Assembly (NCBI GenBank): GCA_001769215.1
Contig: MEOL01000037.1
Location: 165,185 to 229,184, forward strand
Reading direction: 5' to 3'
Source: Bacteroidetes bacterium GWF2_41_31
Lineage (GTDB): Bacteria; Bacteroidota; Bacteroidia; Bacteroidales; F082
DNA: 64,000 nt
Part shown: in pieces, positions 60,540 to 64,000 of the stretch
Position numbering within the stretch: position 1 is the stretch's first letter
Layout of the letters: each line of letters starts with the position of its first letter
The notes under the pieces: model-generated
Database searches by the model: none
What the model saw: only the letters and a program-made list of their open reading frames with translations
Told to the model about the DNA's origin: nothing
Made by a program: the position numbers and the translations under genes

Positions 60540-62402
60540 ATGATGTGTAAACATTTGAGAATTGTCATTACTTTTTTTCTGGTATTTTTTTTAGATATCT
60601 CGGCTTACAACTCTCTGTTTTGTCAAAGTTTGAACTATAATGAACTGATTGAAAAGGCAGAACATTTTAATAATGTAAACGCAGATTCTGTAAATTATTA
60701 TGCTCATCTGTTCAGTTTAGTTGCAGAAAGTAATGCTAATCCTGACCAAAGAGTAAGTGCTTTGTTTTTACTGGTTAAGTCATACATAAAAACTGGAGAT
60801 CTGGTAAAAGCCTTGAATTTTTGTAGTGAAGCAAACAAGTTAATAAATAACGAAGGTCTTGATCAAAGAAAGGCAGAAGGACTAATTTATTTTGGCAATG
60901 TTTATCAGTCCATGGGGTTGATTGAAGAAGCGTTAAATTACTTTTTTGAATCTAATAAAATTCTTGGATTAAATAGCTCGAGCCCAATGTCTGGAGATTT
61001 ATACTACTATATTGCCTGCTCTTATGATGAGATAGGGGAAATAGAAAATTCAAAGAAATTTCTAAGACTTAGTATAAAAACAGCTAAGGTTAATAATTTA
61101 GAGAGCGACCTATTCACTTCATATTTATTACTTTCTAATTCGTTCTCCTCACTTGATTCAATTAGCAATTTTCTTGATCTTTCTAAACAAATAATTGACA
61201 AATTTCCGACCATGATATTTGAGAAAGTTGTGTTACTTAATAATCAGGCAATTTTTAATAAGGCTATTGGTAACTTGCTGTTAAGTAAAGCTCAATATCT
61301 TATGGCTATTGATATTGCAGAAGACCAAAATTATCAAAATTATCTTTCAACCCTTTATAATAACTATGGTTATCAATTAATGGCAGAGAATAATTACGAT
61401 AGCGTAAGGATCGTTTTGGGTAAGGCACTAAAAATTGCACAGAACATAAATGATATTGACTTGCAGGCTACCGTATACGATTCCTACAGCGATTACTTTT
61501 CAGCCATTGGGAATTATAAAACAGGCTTTGCCTACCAGGATTCCTCTATTGAAAAGCGAAACGAATACCGCAATCAGCAACGTATCCAGGAAACCCTCTT
61601 TCTAAGTGCTGTGTTTGAAACCGAACAAAAGGATAATGAGTTATTAGCCAAAGAAAGCCAAATTTCCCGTTTGTGGGTTTTTATCTTAAGCACCCTGGCT
61701 TTCCTGGTGGCAGCCATTGGCTTGGGATTCTATTTCAGGCAGAAATTCCTGCTTAGTAAATCGAACATGGAAATCATGAAAAAAGGAAAGGCACTTGAAT
61801 TAGCCGATGCCCTTATCCATGGTCAGGATGCTGAACGAAAACGCCTCGCCATGGACCTGCACGACGGACTGGGAGCTCGGCTCGGAGCTTTGAGGTTTTT
61901 GGTGGACGGCTTTTTTAGTGATCATATTAAATATCACGAGGTAAACAACTCCATTGTAACCATTAGCCAGAATGTACGTGAAATTTCGCACCGCATGTTA
62001 CCGGCTCACTTGGAAGAACAGGGTCTTGTGCTCACCATTCAGAATATGGCTTCCTCCATCAATAAATCGGGGAAATTTGAGGTGGTGTTTGAATCCAACC
62101 TTGTCCATCGACTTTCGGAAAAACTCGAACTCAATATCTATTACCTCATTTATGAACTCATCAACAATGCCATCAAGCATTCGGGTGGAAATACTGTTTT
62201 TGTACAGTTAATCGAGCTGGATGACTGCATCAACCTCTCTGTGGAGGACAATGGTGGTGGTTTTAACTCTCAAAAAAGAAGTGAAGGCCTGGGATTAAAG
62301 AATATAAAAACACGAATTGAATACCTGGGTGGTAAATTTGAGATCAATGCGGATGATATAGTAACGCTGTTTTTAATTGAAATACCTGCAACAAAATCAT
62401 GA
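60540..62402 (+). CDS. TPR-domain sensor histidine kinase (NarL-type HisKA_3)
   Basis: The 620-aa kinase has an N-terminal signal/anchor (about 5-28) and an extracytoplasmic TPR region (about 30-370), including GLIYFGNVYQSMGLIEEALN and YNNYGYQLMAENNYDSVRIV. One membrane helix is at about 376-400 (LWVFILSTLAFLVAAIGLGF). The HisKA_3 box ERKRLAMDLHDGLGARLGAL has the phospho-acceptor His441. The ATPase domain has LIYELINNAIKHSGG and DNGGGFNSQKRSEGLGLKNI. It phosphorylates the response regulator encoded by the overlapping next gene (4-nt overlap). The TPR sensor suggests that it detects a protein or peptide outside the cell. Confidence 0.92.
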   Translation: MMCKHLRIVITFFLVFFLDISAYNSLFCQSLNYNELIEKAEHFNNVNADSVNYYAHLFSLVAESNANPDQRVSALFLLVKSYIKTGDLVKALNFCSEANKLINNEGLDQRKAEGLIYFGNVYQSMGLIEEALNYFFESNKILGLNSSSPMSGDLYYYIACSYDEIGEIENSKKFLRLSIKTAKVNNLESDLFTSYLLLSNSFSSLDSISNFLDLSKQIIDKFPTMIFEKVVLLNNQAIFNKAIGNLLLSKAQYLMAIDIAEDQNYQNYLSTLYNNYGYQLMAENNYDSVRIVLGKALKIAQNINDIDLQATVYDSYSDYFSAIGNYKTGFAYQDSSIEKRNEYRNQQRIQETLFLSAVFETEQKDNELLAKESQISRLWVFILSTLAFLVAAIGLGFYFRQKFLLSKSNMEIMKKGKALELADALIHGQDAERKRLAMDLHDGLGARLGALRFLVDGFFSDHIKYHEVNNSIVTISQNVREISHRMLPAHLEEQGLVLTIQNMASSINKSGKFEVVFESNLVHRLSEKLELNIYYLIYELINNAIKHSGGNTVFVQLIELDDCINLSVEDNGGGFNSQKRSEGLGLKNIKTRIEYLGGKFEINADDIVTLFLIEIPATKS

Positions 62403-63022
62403 TAAATGTATTTCTGGTTGACGACCATTCCTTTTTTATTCAAGGTGTTATAGATTCACTAAAACGATACGATGAAACCATTGGTATTTCAGGTAGCTCC
62501 ACTACTTGTCGTGAGACCCTTCAACAACTTGAGATGCTTGATGTGGATGTGGTATTGCTCGACATCCTTATGCCCGAAATGAATGGAATAGAATGCTGTC
62601 GTCATATAAAAGAACAATTTCCGCATATGAAGGTAATTGCCCTTACTGGCGAAATCGACCCCAAAATATTGCTGGAAATGTGGCTTCAAAAAGCAAATGC
62701 CATCCTGCTTAAAACCTGTGGTTTAGATGAGTTGGTCTCCACCATTGAAGGAGTAATGAGAAACAGGATGATCATTGGGAATGGGGTTCCTGATTTTTTA
62801 ATCCACAGTGATCTGCCCGAAGGAAAAGTACCTCAGCTTACCAGAACAGAACTAGAAGTACTAAAACTTCTGGGAACCGGACTTTTAAGAAAAGAAGTGG
62901 CAGACAAAATGAACTCCTCCATGTATTCAGTCGAATTCCATTGCAAAAACATTTTCAGAAAGTTTAACAGCAACAAAATCAACACTATAATTGCCGAAGC
63001 CAGAAGAAGAAGAATCATTTAA
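62399..63022 (+). CDS. LuxR/NarL-family response regulator (first)
   Basis: The 207-aa regulator has a receiver domain (about 1-125; FLVDDHSFFIQGVIDSLKRY, phospho-acceptor Asp55 in VDVVLLDILMPEMNG, AILLKTCGLDELV). A C-terminal LuxR-type helix-turn-helix follows (about 145-205: LTRTELEVLKLLGTGLLRKE, SVEFHCKNIFRKFNSNKINT). It is translated in overlap with the kinase, so it is the cognate partner. It probably acts as a DNA-binding activator whose targets may include the nearby genes. Confidence 0.93.
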   Translation: MINVFLVDDHSFFIQGVIDSLKRYDETIGISGSSTTCRETLQQLEMLDVDVVLLDILMPEMNGIECCRHIKEQFPHMKVIALTGEIDPKILLEMWLQKANAILLKTCGLDELVSTIEGVMRNRMIIGNGVPDFLIHSDLPEGKVPQLTRTELEVLKLLGTGLLRKEVADKMNSSMYSVEFHCKNIFRKFNSNKINTIIAEARRRRII

Positions 63023-63196
63023 ATTATGCAATCAATACAAATGCCGAATGATCCTTTCCCAATTAACGAGGATTTGTTGCCTGTTGCTACCCTAAAGTGT
63101 AGAGAGAAACCTCCTGTTGTCCTCCCTTGTCCAATACTGAATAATGCTTTATTTTTACCGTCAATTATAACAGGATAAGGAAGTAAAAAGGGAACC

Positions 63197-63820
63197 ATGA
63201 TACATATATTTGTTATTGACGATCACCCGGTATTTATTGATGGAATTCGTTCGCTGTTCGCAGATGGAAAGGATCAGATTAAGGTGTCAGGATCTGCTAA
63301 CTCCGCCGGTGAAGCACTGCCAATGCTTAAAAAATCCAGGGCAAAAGTCATTCTTCTTGATCTCATTATGCCGGAGATGAGGGGAGTGGAATTCTCACTA
63401 ATCCTGAAGAATCAATTCCCTGATAAAAAGATCATTGCCCTGACCGGAGAATTAAACCCGGCACTCCTTTACAATACGTGGATGAATCAGGTAGATGCCA
63501 TTTTAATGAAATATTGTGGAAAAAGGGAATTGGTCGATACCATCCATGATGTGCTGGCCGGCAGAAGAGTACTGGGTGAGAATGTCCCTGAGTTTCATGA
63601 ACATATTGGAGTTCCCACCGGAGCCAAACCACGTCTTACCCAAAGTGAACAGAGGGTTCTCAACCTCCTGGCGCTGGGGAATACCAGGAAAATAGTTGCC
63701 GAAATGCTGGGCACAAGTGAAAATGCAGTGGACTTCCACTGTAAAAATTTGTTTAAAAAATTTAACAGCAACAAGTTAATCACCATCATCGAGGAAGCAC
63801 GCAAGGAAAATCTGATATAG
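63197..63820 (+). CDS. LuxR/NarL-family response regulator (second)
   Basis: This second 207-aa regulator is closely related to the preceding one: receiver with FVIDDHPVFIDGIRSLF and phospho-acceptor Asp55 in AKVILLDLIMPEMRGVE, AILMKYCGKRELV, and the HTH LTQSEQRVLNLLALGNTRKI with SENAVDFHCKNLFKKFNSNK. Lengths and domain borders match to the residue. No second kinase is visible in the window, and 174 bp separate it from the first regulator, so it may share the kinase, be constitutive, or have its own sensor. The last 180 bases of the window show no further gene. Confidence 0.92.
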   Translation: MIHIFVIDDHPVFIDGIRSLFADGKDQIKVSGSANSAGEALPMLKKSRAKVILLDLIMPEMRGVEFSLILKNQFPDKKIIALTGELNPALLYNTWMNQVDAILMKYCGKRELVDTIHDVLAGRRVLGENVPEFHEHIGVPTGAKPRLTQSEQRVLNLLALGNTRKIVAEMLGTSENAVDFHCKNLFKKFNSNKLITIIEEARKENLI

Positions 63821-64000
63821 CCACTGCCAAAGATTTCACCTGAAGTACTTTCTTAAAAAGATATGATCAGTTTTTTAGTTTAGTTTTCAAAAATCCCCGG
63901 AATGAACAGGCTGTGTGAAAATTTGATTTTGGTGCATTTTCTGGATTATTCTTTTTTAAGATGAGATTATAACTTTCAAAGATATTTTTTCGCTATTAGG

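Overview
The window reads as chromosomal DNA of a Bacteroidota bacterium, probably an environmental member of the Bacteroidia (inference). Support: four secreted proteins with type IX secretion (T9SS) C-terminal sorting domains, a SusC/FecA-style TonB-dependent receptor with a carboxypeptidase-like N-terminal domain, DUF4252, DUF5777-like, DUF418 and IPExxxVDY-like proteins, the acpP-fabF-rnc gene order, and many promoters of the Bacteroidota TTG-N21/22-TAnnTTTG type lying 15-35 nt before start codons.

Layout. 1-2.5 kb: an ExbB / four-helix membrane protein / ExbD / ExbD energy-transduction operon ending at a bidirectional terminator. 2.5-6.3 kb (minus): a double-ATPase peptide-type ABC protein and RNase R. 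6.7-16 kb: a mixed accessory stretch with a GNAT enzyme, a DUF6629-like membrane protein, a 670-aa double aminotransferase-V protein, a CxxC thioredoxin-like protein, a beta-barrel plus a repeat lipoprotein, a YdeI-like protein, a TPR lipoprotein and two decayed genes. 15.9-18.5 kb: a His/Cys-rich small protein with a TonB-dependent receptor (likely metal uptake). 18.6-24.6 kb (minus): two tandem paralogous T9SS cargo proteins with PKD domains. 25-28.7 kb: an overlapping operon of ECF sigma factor, membrane anti-sigma candidate, two DUF4252 proteins and an ABC-2 exporter. 28.8-31.2 kb: GNAT, DUF418 and a small acidic protein. 31.4-35.4 kb: YkvA, IPExxxVDY-like, rnc, fabF and acpP (minus), and purN (plus). 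35.4-36.1 kb: an AT-rich gap with a REP-like inverted pair. 36.1-39.6 kb: a lipoprotein, thiL, a TauE/SafE permease and a secreted Ntn-type asparaginase. 39.8-47.7 kb: T9SS cargo proteins flanking a five-gene secreted operon (two haem c lipoproteins, OB-fold protein, YceI, DUF5777-like barrel). 48.7-50.6 kb: glnS followed directly by its tRNA-Gln(CUG). 50.8-53.1 kb: an ATP-grasp protein and a TonB-C/MORN/TPR protein. 53.6-59.4 kb: a 1602-aa exonuclease-RecQ-UvrD fusion next to a ParE/RelE-type toxin-antitoxin pair whose toxin carries an in-frame amber stop, followed by a frameshifted gene remnant and a 19-bp tandem repeat. 60-63.8 kb: a small secreted protein, a TPR histidine kinase and two paralogous LuxR-type response regulators.

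The best candidates for something undescribed are the exonuclease-RecQ-UvrD fusion in its unstable neighbourhood, the cytochrome/OB-fold/YceI/DUF5777 operon, the sigma/DUF4252/ABC operon, and the 670-aa protein that joins a core-deleted aminotransferase fold to a complete one. Family assignments come from motif recognition by eye; no searches were run.
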